Assembly: GCA_950106755.1 (NCBI GenBank)
Contig: OX467086.1
Coordinates: 18,680,001 to 18,744,000 of the forward strand
Source: Climacium dendroides
Lineage: Eukaryota; Streptophyta; Bryopsida; Hypnales; Climaciaceae
Reading direction: 5' to 3'
DNA length: 64,000 bases
This document shows, in pieces, positions 24,900 through 34,564 of the stretch. Made by a program: the position numbers and the translations under genes. Under the pieces are notes generated by a model, which worked only from the letters and a program-made list of their open reading frames with translations, was not told the DNA's origin and searched no databases. How positions within the stretch are numbered: the stretch's first letter is position 1; the number at the start of each line of letters is the position of its first letter.

Positions 24900-26511
24900 T
24901 TATGGGTGTTCTAATGTCAGTCCACTATGCCTTCTAAGCAATGAATCTTTTCTAAGTTCTTAAAATTTAAAGACTTTACTAAATCTAATTGCAAGGGTTA
25001 ATTCTAAGAAGTACCCAAGATCTAGAAGCCGTTGTGATTTCTTAATAAAAGTATCTATGTCTAATTTTTAATCACACTAAGTTGTAGAAGATCTGACGTC
25101 CTTTTCAAAAACATCAAGTTCATTCCCATCTGATCTTCCTAGCCAACGTTATGGGCGGATGAAATTTTAGCCTTTAGAAGGCTAATAAAACTTCATCCAC
25201 AATTTTCACCTAGTTCCCTAATTGAATTTGACTTGAAATTTTACAAATGTGTTTAAGGAGTTATTTGGTGCTTAGAATTCAATTTTAGTCCTCTTTAGGC
25301 TCTTTCTTTAACTTTTCATTCAAATTCATTCTATAACTTCATCTTGCTATATCTCCTTTGTTTTTTAGTCTTTTTCTAAGTGTAATGTAGTTTTGAGCTC
25401 TTGTAAACCTCTTCTTTTGCATTCTCTTTTTAACCATTTATTTAGTTGTCTTCAAAAGATTCTAATCTAATCCCTACCTGATTCCTATAGTATGGAATTT
25501 CTTCTGTCAACTTACTAATTTTAAACTTCTGATTTTGGTTCCTTGTAGGTCTTCATGTTACCTATCCAAATTATTAAGAAATTATTGATTTGAATTCTCT
25601 GAGCAAAAGTTATAAGTGGATGAAGTTTGACCGCTAATCGGTACTTCTAAACTTCATCCATCGTTTTTTCCTAATTCACGACTCGAAATGTACTTTTACT
25701 TTCAAGTTTGACTTCTAAATTTTGCATTTGACTTCTAGATTTTGTGTTTGACTTCTAATTATATTTTCATTTTCGTTTCTTTTGGATGAAATTAACTAAT
25801 TCTCATCCATTTTGACTCCTAAACTTCATCCGGATATATCTTTCTTGATTTGACTCCGATTTCTAAGTGTAATATGGTTTTGAAAACCTTTGTAGAAACT
25901 CTACCATCTGATTACATTGACTTTGAATAAGAACTTATTCTTCATGCTCTAAATCTCATTGATAATTTGGCCACATGGTAAATTGGTCTAGTTTCAGTAA
26001 TTCAAAAGTAAAGGAAGATTTTAATACTTTACCTCGGAGTTGAGATCGTCATTGAGGTAGTTGTATGCATATTCAAATGCCCCATCATCCACCATCTTCC
26101 AAACTTGGTTGGTAATTTTTGCTCACGGCTTAAAATGGAGTGAAAATCACAAGTTTAAAGTTTTGGTTAAATCCTACTTCATCTTTCCCTTTCCTCTCCT
26201 ATCTTTCCCTTAAACACTATTTGAACTCTAATTATTGTCTTATCTTAAATTCTAATGGTTTATCTAGGATCTCCTTGTCATCTTTATCAACTTCTAACCT
26301 CCTTCACCACTTGTATAACAACTTCACATTTCTTCTTCCATTCCATTCTACATTTCCAATTTTGAATTTCTTCTTCCAATTGTAGTCATAATTTAAGAAA
26401 GAAAAAGTGGTGAGTTAGGAAGATACTAATTTCTACTATCTTTGATGCTAGTTGATGTTTCTATCCTCTAGTTTTTTTTTCTAATTACTAAACTTTTTCT
26501 TCCTAATTCTA
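24900..26511 (+). repeat. Long dispersed repeat, copy 2, split by the copia insertion
   Basis: It carries the GGATGAA...TTCATCC module near 25165, 25640 and 25785, with the 'GATCTTCCTAG...GTTAT' tract before the first. This is the reverse complement of the arrangement at 18.7-19.3 kb. The repeat resumes at 34570 on the far side of the retrotransposon (module near 34720), so the copia element inserted into an existing repeat. Confidence 0.45.
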
Positions 26512-26516
26512 TTTCT

Positions 26517-26709
26517 TGTTGGTAAACCACAGTCTAGTGATTTAAGAAATGAGCATCTGCTTAAGTGAGTTAATAATGTTTAGCGTTGGAATTATATACA
26601 CTAACTAAACCCTAACTATGGCGGCTAAGCTAAGTTGTATAAACAGTAAATGAACAGTATTTGACTAACCCTAATACTGTAGCAATAGTGTAGTTTAAAC
26701 AATCTACCC
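26517..26709 (-). repeat. 3' LTR of the copia element
   Basis: It aligns with 34371-34564 along its length, with one single-base indel. On the minus strand it should begin TGTTAGA, but the first three bases are GGG, continuous with the adjacent polypurine G run (26707-26713). The outer end (TGTTGG on plus, CCAACA on minus) is normal and abuts the TTTCT duplication. Confidence 0.92.
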
Positions 26710-26716
26710 CCCCTCA
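26707..26716 (-). other. Polypurine tract of the copia element
   Basis: On the minus strand GAGGGGGGG lies directly before the 3' LTR, where plus-strand priming takes place. The boundary is blurred because the G run extends into the first three LTR positions. Confidence 0.7.
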
Positions 26717-26751
26717 ATCTATGATTGCAGGAACAACGAAAGAGATGAGAG

Positions 26752-27261
26752 ATGGCGAGGGTCGGGGCTCAGGGGGATGCGCATCTACAACGAGGATGGC
26801 GGCAGGCTCGTGAGATCATCTTGAGTTTTTTGGGTCTCCAGTTGTTCGTGACGACGTTGTGGCTGATTTGTTGGGTGTTTAGGTCGGGGATGAATTGGTG
26901 CTGTACAACGCTGGAGGCCGTGTTGGAGGGGTTATCTAGTAACATGGAGACAAATTTGTGTCCCGTGGGTGTTGAGGAAGAAGATTGGCAGCGATCCGGT
27001 GGTGACCGTGAAACTTCGACTAGCGTAGCGGCTACGAATGTTGTTGTGCCGGGGCGCCATCAGGTGGCCGATTCAATCTATGAAGGAGTCAACGTGAGGA
27101 AGGTGAAGTATTACATAGTCTGTCGTAGAAGAACCCCAAGATTGTACTTTTCTTGGGACGAATGTTCTCGGGAGGTGAATGGCTTCAAGGAGGTCGAACA
27201 CAGAAGTTTTACTTCGTTGGATGGCGCCAAGGAATACCTAGTGTATGGCGGAATTCTATAG
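26752..27261 (+). CDS. Antisense ORF in the copia element with C-terminal hybrid-binding (viroplasmin-like) domain
   Basis: A 169-codon ORF runs opposite to the retrotransposon genes, between the RNase H stop and the 3' LTR. Residues about 118-163 read as the RNase H1 N-terminal hybrid-binding domain, also called caulimovirus viroplasmin domain: KYYIV, then P-R-L-Y-x-S-W-D-E-C, V-N-G-F-K, and R-S-F-T-S-L-x-x-A. In cellular RNase H1 this fold binds RNA/DNA hybrids. Residues 21-44 are hydrophobic (ILSFLGLQLFVTTLWLICWV), possibly a membrane segment. It converges on the RNase H frame, whose stop lies 27 bp away. The frame is open although the sense genes are broken. It may be an extra gene of this copia lineage, or a captured host fragment. 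Expression is unknown; the nearby LTR could supply an antisense promoter. The domain call is from visible motifs only. Confidence 0.6.
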   Translation: MARVGAQGDAHLQRGWRQAREIILSFLGLQLFVTTLWLICWVFRSGMNWCCTTLEAVLEGLSSNMETNLCPVGVEEEDWQRSGGDRETSTSVAATNVVVPGRHQVADSIYEGVNVRKVKYYIVCRRRTPRLYFSWDECSREVNGFKEVEHRSFTSLDGAKEYLVYGGIL

Positions 27262-27288
27262 TTTAGAAGAATTCCTCGTGGGCTTGAA

Positions 27289-27700
27289 TTAGGGTGTAGA
27301 ATATAGATCGATGAGGGGCAGTAATCCGAGTGATGCTCGATGGTGTTGAAATTTGAGCCTTCCAAGTGGTTTAGTCAATGTATCAGCTAGTTGATCATGG
27401 GTGTTAATATACTTCAATTCGATTTCGCCTCCTAAGATTCTCTCGCGAACAAAATGATAATGAATCTTGATATGTTTTGTTCTTGCGTGAAAAATAGGGT
27501 TGTGTGATAGTTTAAGTGCTCCCTGATTGTTATAGAATATTGATATGGGTGGAGCTGTGGAAGAAGCTTCTGCAGATGGTTGTATTTTTTGCAAAAGACG
27601 GTGAAGCCACATAGTTTCTTGAGTTCCGCCACTTAGGGCTCGATACTCAGACTCAGTTGAAGAACAAGAAACTGTAATTTGTCTTTTGAATTGCTAGGTG
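27289..27700 (-). pseudogene. copia RNase H domain (end of pol)
   Basis: It begins around SxTESEYRALSGGTQET, the typical RNase H core of copia pol with its catalytic Glu. It continues through 'IKIHYHFVRERI' and 'THDQLADTLTKPL', the standard C-terminal RNase H signature with His and Asp. The frame closes at 27289. Upstream a DADxGTCPDTRRS motif survives, but its tryptophan codon is now TAG, and a mini-CACTA lies just beyond. Non-functional as it stands. Confidence 0.85.
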
Positions 27701-27777
27701 ATTGGGCCACCTGGAAGTGTAAATACGTATGTTCCTATCGAGCGCCTAGTGTCTGGGCAAGTGCCCTAGTCTGCATC

Positions 27778-27972
27778 TACTACAAGAGAAACTGTCCTAA
27801 TTGACAAAAACTGGTCCTAATTGACAGAAATCAACTAGTCCTAATTGACAGAAAATTGATAGGTTTTTGTCAATTCGGACAATTTTTTGTCCTAATTGAC
27901 AGAAACTTGTCAATTTTCTGTCAATTAGGACTAGTTAATTTTTGTCAATTAGGACCAGTTTCTCTTGTAGTG
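27778..27972. mobile_element. 195-bp mini-CACTA (MITE) nested in copia pol
   Basis: The right terminus CAGTTTCTCTTGTAGTG and the left terminus TACTACAAGAGAAACTG are inverted repeats with one base decayed from CACTA. ATC is duplicated at 27775-27777 and 27973-27975. The interior is an array of 'TCCTAATTGACA' in both orientations, so the whole element is palindromic. It splits the connection between RT and RNase H. Confidence 0.85.
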
Positions 27973-28012
27973 ATCCGTATAGCCGGTGATTGTGAGAGGG
28001 GTGTCAGCGCGA

Positions 28013-28705
28013 TATAAAATTCCGAAATCAAGTGTGGCGGAAAGATAACGAAGAACATGTTTTGTTGACTCCAGATGGTGGTGTTGCGGGGCGGCTATGT
28101 AGCCCCTGAGTCGGTTTACAGCATACACGACATCAGGGCGAGTTATGGTAAAGAAGATAAGTTTCTCGATTAGTCTGTAGTAATAAGTGGGGTCAATTGA
28201 CGGAGTATTTGTTTCCTTGGTGAGAATCTAACCTTCTAGTAGAAGTGTGGAGGCAGGTTTGCAATCGTGCATCCCAAATTCATCGAGAATGGTTTGGACG
28301 TAGGATTGCTGGTGCAGAAAGGTACCAAGAGCTACATGTTCAAAAGAAATGCCAAGATACCGTTCGGTAATGCCAAGGTCTGTGATGTCGAATTCTGTCT
28401 TTACAAAGTCTTTTAGCCAAGAAATAAGCGTGTCACTCAATCTTGTGATAAACAGATTGTCAACATAAAGTAGGAGGATAACAGTTTTGCTTTGTTGATG
28501 CAGATAATAGAGATTAGGATCGGATTTGCTACGTCGTAGGCCAATTTTGAGTAAGGCTGCATTGATTCTCTCGTACCAAGCCCGGGGGCTTTGTTTGAGA
28601 CCATATAAAGATTTGTGAAGGCAAAATACCATTCTTTCGTAATTATGAGTACGAAATCCAGGAGGTTGAATCATGAAGACCCGTTCCTTGAGAAGACCAT
28701 AGAGA
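28013..28705 (-). pseudogene. copia reverse transcriptase, C-terminal part
   Basis: The frame 28228-28674 has the copia RT signatures in order: MIQPPGF, SLYGLKQSPRAWYERI, DPNLYY, the catalytic box LLYVDN and a TDLGI-x2-RYLGI block. The box should read YVDD; the second catalytic aspartate is Asn. Downstream, toward 28013, the connection region continues as frame fragments (the AVNRL-type block). The domain's N-terminal half lies on the far side of the nested CACTA, which inserted within the MDV-x-TAFL-x-G-type motif. Confidence 0.88.
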
Positions 28706-28992
28706 CACTACAACAAAAACAGTGTTTTATGACTGCAAAATATGACTGCAGTGAGTCGTAAAATAAAAAAATATGACTCAAGCAGAAATCACTGTAGATG
28801 ACTCGAAATATGACTGACTCCAGTCGTTTAGAAGCAGTCGCTTCAGATATCAGTCATATTGGCAGTCATATGGGTTGAGGGGTATAAATACCCATTTTTA
28901 GCCATAGTATACCAACTAAGCGTATACTTTGACTATCCTAGGGTTTTTTTGACTTTTTCTTGGGTTGCCCGGGCAAATAAAAATATCCTACG

Positions 28993-29475
28993 TGGAATAC
29001 GACTGTGTCGAGTCATATTTTTTGATGATGTGGAATATGACTACGATGAGTCATATTTTTTGATGACATGGAATATGACTGTGGTTAGTCATATTTTACA
29101 GTAATATGGAATATGACTGCGGTGAGTCATATTTTGCAGTGATGTCGAATATGACTGCGGTGAGTCATATTTTGCAGTAACGTGGAATATGACTGCGGTG
29201 AGTCATATTTTGCAGTGATGTGAAATATGACTGTGGTGAGTCATTTTTTGCAATGATATGAAATATGACTGCGGTCAGTCATATTTTGTAGTAACATGGA
29301 ATATGACTGCAATAAGTCATATTTTTTGGTTACATGGAATATAACTAGGTTGAATCATATTTTGTAGTAATGTAGAATATGACTATGGTGAGTCATATTC
29401 TTGTTAATGTGAAAAATGATTCTCATGAGTCATATTTTTGAATGATGTAGAATACGACTCTCGTCAGTCATATTA
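28993..29475 (+). repeat. 38-bp tandem array, about 13 copies, in the CACTA element
   Basis: Each unit begins GGAATATGACTGCGGTGAGTC and continues ATATTTTGCAGTRAYGT. Spacing is 38 bp from 28993 to the last start at 29449. Within each unit ATATGACT and AGTCATAT form a small palindrome. Central units are nearly identical and outer ones are diverged, as expected of a decaying array. In CACTA elements, subterminal repeats of this kind bind the TnpA-type accessory transposase; that role is inferred here. Confidence 0.9.
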
Positions 29476-29989
29476 CTAACTACAATCACATTTTTAATTC
29501 ATTTTAAATGAACATGATATATAACTATCATATATCAAGATGATTTGACAATTGAATAAAAAGCCTCATGCAATTAAAAATGAATACATAATATATGATT
29601 TTAGAGATGTATGAGAGATAATCATATTAAAGAAGGAGAATGCAAGAACAAATACAACTATCTTCATTGACATTTATTAGTCACTAATATAAAATATATA
29701 TATCACAATGAATCATTCACACAATCCAATAAGGCCTACAATCCTTACAATAATGTGAAGATGGTTTCATTGGGTTGTAAGTAGCCTCCAATATCTTTGT
29801 TTCAACTTTTGGTGCCTACATATACAATTAAAAAAATGAGAGGTTAATTTTTAGTGATTGAACAACAAAGCTCAACTTTCAAAGGTTTATAACAACACAA
29901 AATATGTAGCTCAAGTTTAGGATAGGAAGAATAAGATTGATGATGGAGGAAACAAGAAAAAAAAAAGTATTTAGAAATAACAAGAAATA

Positions 29990-30460
29990 AAAGTTAAGAT
30001 GCAATAAGAAATAAGAAGCAACAACTAAGCAACAACTAAGCAACAACTAAGATACAACAAGAAACAAGAAGCAACAACTAAGACACAACAAGAAACAAAA
30101 AATAACAACTAAGACACAACAAGAAACAAGAAACAACAACTAAAACGCAAAAAGAAACACAAAACAAGAAACAACAACTAAAACGCAAAAAGAAACAAAA
30201 AGCACCAATTAAGACATAACAAGAAACAACAAGAAATGAGAGTATAGATGCAACAAAAAGAAATAAGAAGCAAGAACTACAAAACAAGAACTAAAAAGAA
30301 GAAATAATTCAAATGCAAGAGAAAAAAAGAATTTAAATGCAACAATAAGAAGCAAGAAACATAAAGTAAAGAGCAACAAGAAACAAGAGTTGAGATGCAA
30401 CAAAAAGCAACAACAAATGAGAGCTAAGAGACAATAGAAGGTAAGGAAGAAGAACCACAA
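29990..30460. repeat. Purine-rich low-complexity repeat (AACAAGAAACAA-type)
   Basis: The stretch consists of variants of AAGAAACAACAACTAAGACAC. Opposite-strand frames here (30078-30460) encode only Cys/Phe/Leu-rich low-complexity products and are not genes. Confidence 0.8.
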
Positions 30461-30467
30461 GAAGTAA

Positions 30468-30665
30468 CGGCTAGGGTTTCAAAACCCTAAAAAGTGGCGG
30501 TTAGGGTTCTAAAACCCTTAAAAAATAATGGCTAGGGTTTCAAAACCCTAAAAAGTGGCGGCTAGGATTCTAAAACCCTTAAAAAATAATGGCTAGGGTC
30601 TCAAAACACTAAAAAAGTGGTGACTAGGATTCAAAATCCGAAAAAGTAGGTGACTAGGATTTCAA
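30468..30665. repeat. Tandem repeat rich in TAGGGTT / AACCCTA
   Basis: About three copies of a unit of roughly 62 bp, GGCTAGGGTTTCAAAACCCT followed by AAAAAGTGGCG and a second TAGGGTT/AACCCT pair. AGGGTTT...AAACCCT is palindromic and contains telo-box-like motifs. It lies inside the CACTA element. Confidence 0.75.
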
Positions 30666-31002
30666 AATTTTACATGATGGCTTATTTATATTTTTTTTAG
30701 AATTGCCCGTATTTTTCTTGAATTGCCCAAAACAAAAAAAATTCATTACTATGAAAATATAATTGATAATATGACTCGATGTTCCCAAACATGTTCCCTA
30801 TGTTCCCTATGAAGTACTTTGGTATTCCTAATGGCCGTATAGTATACATTTGTGAAGTACAAGGCGTAAAAATGACTGGTAGTCATATTTTGCAGTCATA
30901 TTTCTCCCCAAAGTGTTGGCCTTCAAGAATATGACTGCAAGTAGTCGCCAGTCATCCTCAGTCATAATTTTGCAGTCATAAAACACTGCCATTATTGTAG
31001 TG

Positions 31003-31439
31003 AGAAAAACCGTTCTCACGTCCATGTGATGAATGGCCTATCGTTTTGAGTCTGCTAGAGCAATTGCTGTGCGAAGTGTGGCCCATTTAATAACAGGGGC
31101 AAAAGTTTTGGTGAAGTCAATCCCAGGACGTTGCTCAAAGCCACGAGCAACGAGGCGCACCTTTTTGATGGGGGGAACTCCATCAATCCCAGGTTTAAGC
31201 TTATAAACTCATTTGTATGAGATGGGCTTAATATTGGCTGGAAGAGATTCAAGAGTATAAGTCTTGTTTTTCCATAAAGCTTGCATTTTGTCAATCATGG
31301 CTTGGTGCCATCCGACGTCTTGTTGAGCCTGTTTGAAGGTTAGATTGATAGTATCAGGGTCAGAGAATTCATCCAACGAGGATGGTAGTTCGCAGATGTC
31401 AGTGTGGTCTGTAGAGACACATAGTTCATAGCCCTCCAA
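31003..31439 (-). pseudogene. copia reverse transcriptase, N-terminal part
   Basis: The 31209-31439 frame opens the RT region (W-x-Q-A-M-x-D-K-M-Q-A-L, typical 'AM..E..AL..N.TW' start). The next frame carries GIDF-x-KTFAPV, one of the most conserved copia RT blocks, and then HHMDV, where the CACTA inserts. One TAG stop and a frameshift lie between them. Confidence 0.85.
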
Positions 31440-31966
31440 ATGAATGTTGAATTTGCGGGGGTGCTAAGATCTTCAGGGATCTGGAACGGCAGCAAGGGAG
31501 TCGGCCGAAGGAATAGAAGGGACAACGTCGGGAGAGGTAGGAGTGCTGATCGAGGCAGATGAATCAGGAAGGTCGTCTAGGGAGTCGGGAACTACTGGGT
31601 GTGGGAATCTGTGAGGGGGTGGATCTGGGGACTAAGGTGTGGCAAGGGTTTGAGCTATGTCTGGTGAGTTCATAGGGAGAAGGCGGCTTGACAAAGAGTC
31701 TTCGAGGGTTTCTATGATCTTGGTAGTGGAAGACAGAGATTGTCTTCATCAAATCTTATGTTTCTATTGACTGAGATGGTTCTAGTTTGAGGGTTATAAC
31801 ACCTACAAGCTTTATTCTGCTCGTCATAGCCAATGAGTAAATGGGAATAGCTTTGCTATCGAGTTTTTGTCTCTTTGGGTCCGGGATGTGGCAATAAGCT
31901 ACACAACCTATAACACGTAAGTGACTAAGGTTAGGCTTGATACCTGAGAAGGCTTCTTCAAAGGTT
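31440..31966 (-). pseudogene. copia integrase C-terminal / RT linker region
   Basis: The 31756-32067 frame has the integrase C-terminal GKxP-like block (HLRVIGCVAYCHIPDPKRQK), typical of copia integrases. From about 31755 to 31440 the reading breaks into short Ser/Pro-rich frames, the usual poorly conserved linker before RT. Confidence 0.75.
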
Positions 31967-32551
31967 TTAAAGGCATAGGGTTTTCGTAGGGGATCTGTTT
32001 TGAATGTAATTGGCTGTTTTTGCGAGTTCCTTCCAAAGGGATCTAGGTATTTGGGTGTTTGATACAATACTGCAAATACCTTCCAGTAGGGTTCTGTTTT
32101 TCCGTTCTACTAAACCGTTCTGATGGGGTGTATAACCGGTTTTGAGCTGACGTGCAATGCCGTGGTTTTGATAGTATTCTATGAATGAAGTAGACAGATA
32201 TTCTCCACCGCGGTCGCTGTGAAGAGTACAAATGCGAAGAGAAGGAGTTTTTACAAGTTTTCTAAACTGATGGAAACAAGAGAAGGTTTGAGATTTTTCT
32301 GCTAAGAAGTAAAGCCAAGTTTTGCGAGGAAAGTCATCGATAAAGGTAAGAATATACCGGTTTCTAGCTCGGGAGGTTGTAGGCATTGGACCACAAATAT
32401 CGGAATGTATAATTTGAAGTGGTGCAGTTGTAGCATGTGTGCACCGTTTTGGGATAACAACCTTGGAAATTTTGCCTTTCATATAGGAAGGACAAATATG
32501 CTTGATTAAAGGAATACTTGGAACTTCGACGACGAGATTTCGTGATGTCAT
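31967..32551 (-). pseudogene. copia integrase core
   Basis: The 194-codon frame holds the DD35E catalytic triad: Asp51 in HSDICGP, Asp113 in LHSDRGGEY and Glu149 in HQNGLVERKNR, with 35 residues between the last two. The N-terminal zinc-binding unit is split: its His half (HLWHRHIGH) lies in the preceding frame at about 32580, and its Cys half here reads C-P-S-Y, so the second Cys is lost. A frameshift separates this frame from 32548-33036. Function would be insertion of element cDNA; this copy cannot do it. Confidence 0.93.
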
Positions 32552-33036
32552 ACGGTATTACTTTGGTAATTAATATGTCCGATGTGTCGATGCCATAAGT
32601 GAATATCTGATTTCGAAAGTTTGTGTCGCTTTGGTGTGGCAGTATCTGAAATACAATCTGGCTGTGAATAAGACAAAGGTTCGGTGCTGCAGGGGCCAAT
32701 GCCGGTGTTGGGAGACTGAAATGTGGAGACGGTAGTTAAAGCCGCCAATACAAGTTGTGCTACAATAAGTCTAATAATCTTGGAGTCATAGCTTGGAGTT
32801 ACTCGGTAAAGATTGTTTCTAGAGTCACGAATACCGTGAAGAAATATGCTGGAAGAATCATTTTCATAGATCAAACACTTGTGTGATTCAAACAATATAC
32901 GATGACCAATATCAGTTAACCGTCCGACTGAAAATAAATTGGTCTGTACACCCGGGACATATAAAACGTGTTGTATTTCCTTTATTTCCCCTAAAGAGGT
33001 AGGAAGTCTTACATTGCCTTGGCCGGCTACCTTCAT
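32548..33036 (-). pseudogene. copia protease C-terminal part and GAG-pre-integrase domain
   Basis: VPGVQTNLFSVGRLTD is the conserved tract between protease and integrase of copia polyproteins. LWHRHIGHINY is the start of the GAG-pre-integrase/zinc-binding domain. The frame is the same as the gag/protease frame upstream but separated from it by a stop at 33061. Confidence 0.88.
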
Positions 33037-33060
33037 TGCGTGGCCCCCGGTTGTCCAGAT

Positions 33061-34241
33061 TTAGGAAACATGAGAATGCTCTAAATTGGAAAGCAATGAG
33101 AGATTTCCAGTGATGTGAGAGGAGGCAATTGAATCCAAAAACCAATCCTCCTCAACATTAGAAATCACGTAGGCGTTCACCACTTCGGCTAGAGCGTCGG
33201 AGTCGTCGTCGAAGGTGTCGAGGCATTTTTGAAGGTGCTTCGGCGAGGCGTCGGGGCTGAAGAGTTTTGTTGACTCGACCAGGTTGACTTGCGAGGTAGG
33301 ACGGCACTGGGAGCTGTTTCGAGGTGTCGTGGTCTGCTTCAGGTTCGCGAGTTGACGTTGGAGATCTTTGATTTGTTCTTCCAGATGGGTTTTGGAACAG
33401 TTGCGTGCATAGTGTCCGGGTTTCTGGCAGCGGTGGAAAATAACGACATGATGTGTGTCGTTGGAGCGTTGGACGTTTGTGCGGGGAATTGAAGCGTGTC
33501 CGCGGTTTCTGCCTACATTCTGATTATCGCGGATCAGGTTGAATTCCTCTACGTCGTCGCGCTTCTTCTCCAGCGATTGACCAAACTCCTCCTGTAGTAA
33601 AAGCCCTTCCAATTCTGGAAAGGTTGGAGTACGCTCTCTACCTTTCTGTATCATGCGAAAAGTAGACCAGCTCTTTGGCAAGCTGTTTAGTGTTATATCT
33701 ACCATGTCTTCATCAGAAATCGTAATGCCTAGATTCGCCAGTTGAGTAACTAGCAAATTGATTTCCTGTAGATGATCGCTAATGGCCTTTCCCTCTCCTA
33801 GACGTAGCGAATAAAACTGTTCTTTCAAAGCTAGGCGGCGAGAAGAATTGCGAACATCGCACATGTGCTTCAGGCGCTACCAAATCGCCTGAGGTTCAAT
33901 GAAATGAATCACTGATAACAAAATGGAGTCACGTACCATTGAAACTATGATTCTCCCAGCCTTGTATCGTAAAGCATCTTCTGTCCTTGCGTAAGTTGTC
34001 GTGATAGGAGCAAGAGCGGATTCTGGAGGCGTCGTCACAGAGACAGGAGCGGGTTCTAGAGTCAGTCGCGCTGAACTCGTCCCCGAAGATTCGCTGCTGT
34101 CAGCTTGTCCGCCTCAGGTTCTACATACTTCCAGAGGCCCTCCTGCATCAAGATCATGTGAACCTTGTATTGCCAAATGACGTAATTTGATGGTCCTACG
34201 AGTTTCATGGATTCATGAATCTCTTTGATACTGGAATCCAT
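33061..34241 (-). pseudogene. copia gag and protease active site
   Basis: The start is probably the ATG at 34241 (MDSSIKEIHESMKLVG), about 120 bp after the primer site. A frameshift near 34115 and a TAG near 33878 break the frame; 33061-33864 then stays open. That part has the UBN2-type Gag body (LKEQFYSLRLGEG, ISDHLQEIN), a zinc knuckle near 33430 and the protease motif near 33120. The knuckle reads FHRCQKPGHYARNC, so its first Cys is Phe. The protease active site reads DSIAS instead of DSGAS. Gag would form the particle and bind RNA; this copy is defective in both parts. Confidence 0.9.
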
Positions 34242-34358
34242 AGTTGTGAATCTATTCGAGCGTGAGTGTACTGGACAACAACGAAAACTAGTCTTCTAAC
34301 TAGGGTGGTCATCTATTCCTAAAGTTCTCTAACCTCTAGAAGAAAAATAAGGTGCTCT

Positions 34359-34370
34359 GCTTTGATACCA
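34359..34370 (-). promoter_or_regulatory. Primer-binding site, initiator Met-tRNA type
   Basis: Directly after the 5' LTR the minus strand reads TGGTATCAAAGC. It matches the plant copia primer site TGGTATCAGAGC, complementary to the 3' end of initiator methionine tRNA, except for one base. Confidence 0.93.
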
Positions 34371-34564
34371 TGTTGGTAAACCATAGTCCAGTGATTTAAG
34401 AAATGAGCATCTGCTCAAGTGAGTTAACAATATTTAACGTTGGAGTTATATACACTAAACTAAACCCTAACTATGGTGGCTAAGCTAAGTTGTATAAACA
34501 GTAAATGAACAGTATCTGACTAACCCTAATACTGTAGCAACAGTGTAGTTTAAATAGTCTAACA
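34371..34564 (-). repeat. 5' LTR of the copia element
   Basis: On the minus strand it begins TGTTAGACTATTTAAACTAC and ends GGTTTACCAACA, the canonical TG...CA boundaries. It abuts the TTTCT duplication outside and the primer site inside. It should carry the element's promoter; 'TTATATACAC'-like TATA sequences are on the plus strand here and no clear minus-strand TATA box stands out. Confidence 0.95.

Larger units (their letters stand above)
28706..31002. mobile_element. 2.3-kb non-autonomous CACTA (En/Spm-type) element nested in copia RT
   Basis: Termini CACTACAACAAAAACAGTG and CACTGCCATTATTGTAGTG are inverted repeats that extend to about 36 bp (TTTTATGACTGCAAAAT shared). AGA is duplicated at 28703-28705 and 31003-31005; a 3-bp TSD and CACTA ends define the superfamily. 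Both subterminal zones are dense in ATGACTG motifs, and a 13-copy 38-bp array follows the left end. The interior has only low-complexity AACAAGAAACAA sequence (29990-30460) and TAGGGTT-rich repeats; long frames there are composition artefacts. No transposase is encoded, so movement would have needed one in trans. Confidence 0.93.
26517..34564 (-). mobile_element. Degenerate Ty1/copia LTR retrotransposon with nested insertions
   Basis: LTRs of about 194 bp (26517-26709 and 34371-34564) bound an 8.05-kb element on the minus strand. The 5-bp duplication TTTCT lies at 26512-26516 and 34565-34569. A Met-tRNA-type primer site adjoins the 5' LTR and a G-rich polypurine tract adjoins the 3' LTR. Gene order is gag, protease, integrase, reverse transcriptase, RNase H, which is diagnostic of copia. 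Frameshifts, stops and lost catalytic residues show it is dead. Two CACTA-type elements interrupt pol. The LTRs differ at about a dozen positions, mostly C/T transitions, so the insertion is not recent. Removing the nested elements leaves about 5.55 kb, a normal copia size. Confidence 0.97.

Noticed and set aside
30078..30460. Cys/Phe/Leu-rich ORFs on the minus strand
   Set aside because: They are produced by low-complexity AACAAGAAACAA repeats inside the CACTA element.
30468..30665. Interstitial telomere
   Set aside because: The TAGGGTT motifs are spaced within a 62-bp unit rather than in perfect 7-bp tandem, and lie inside a transposon.
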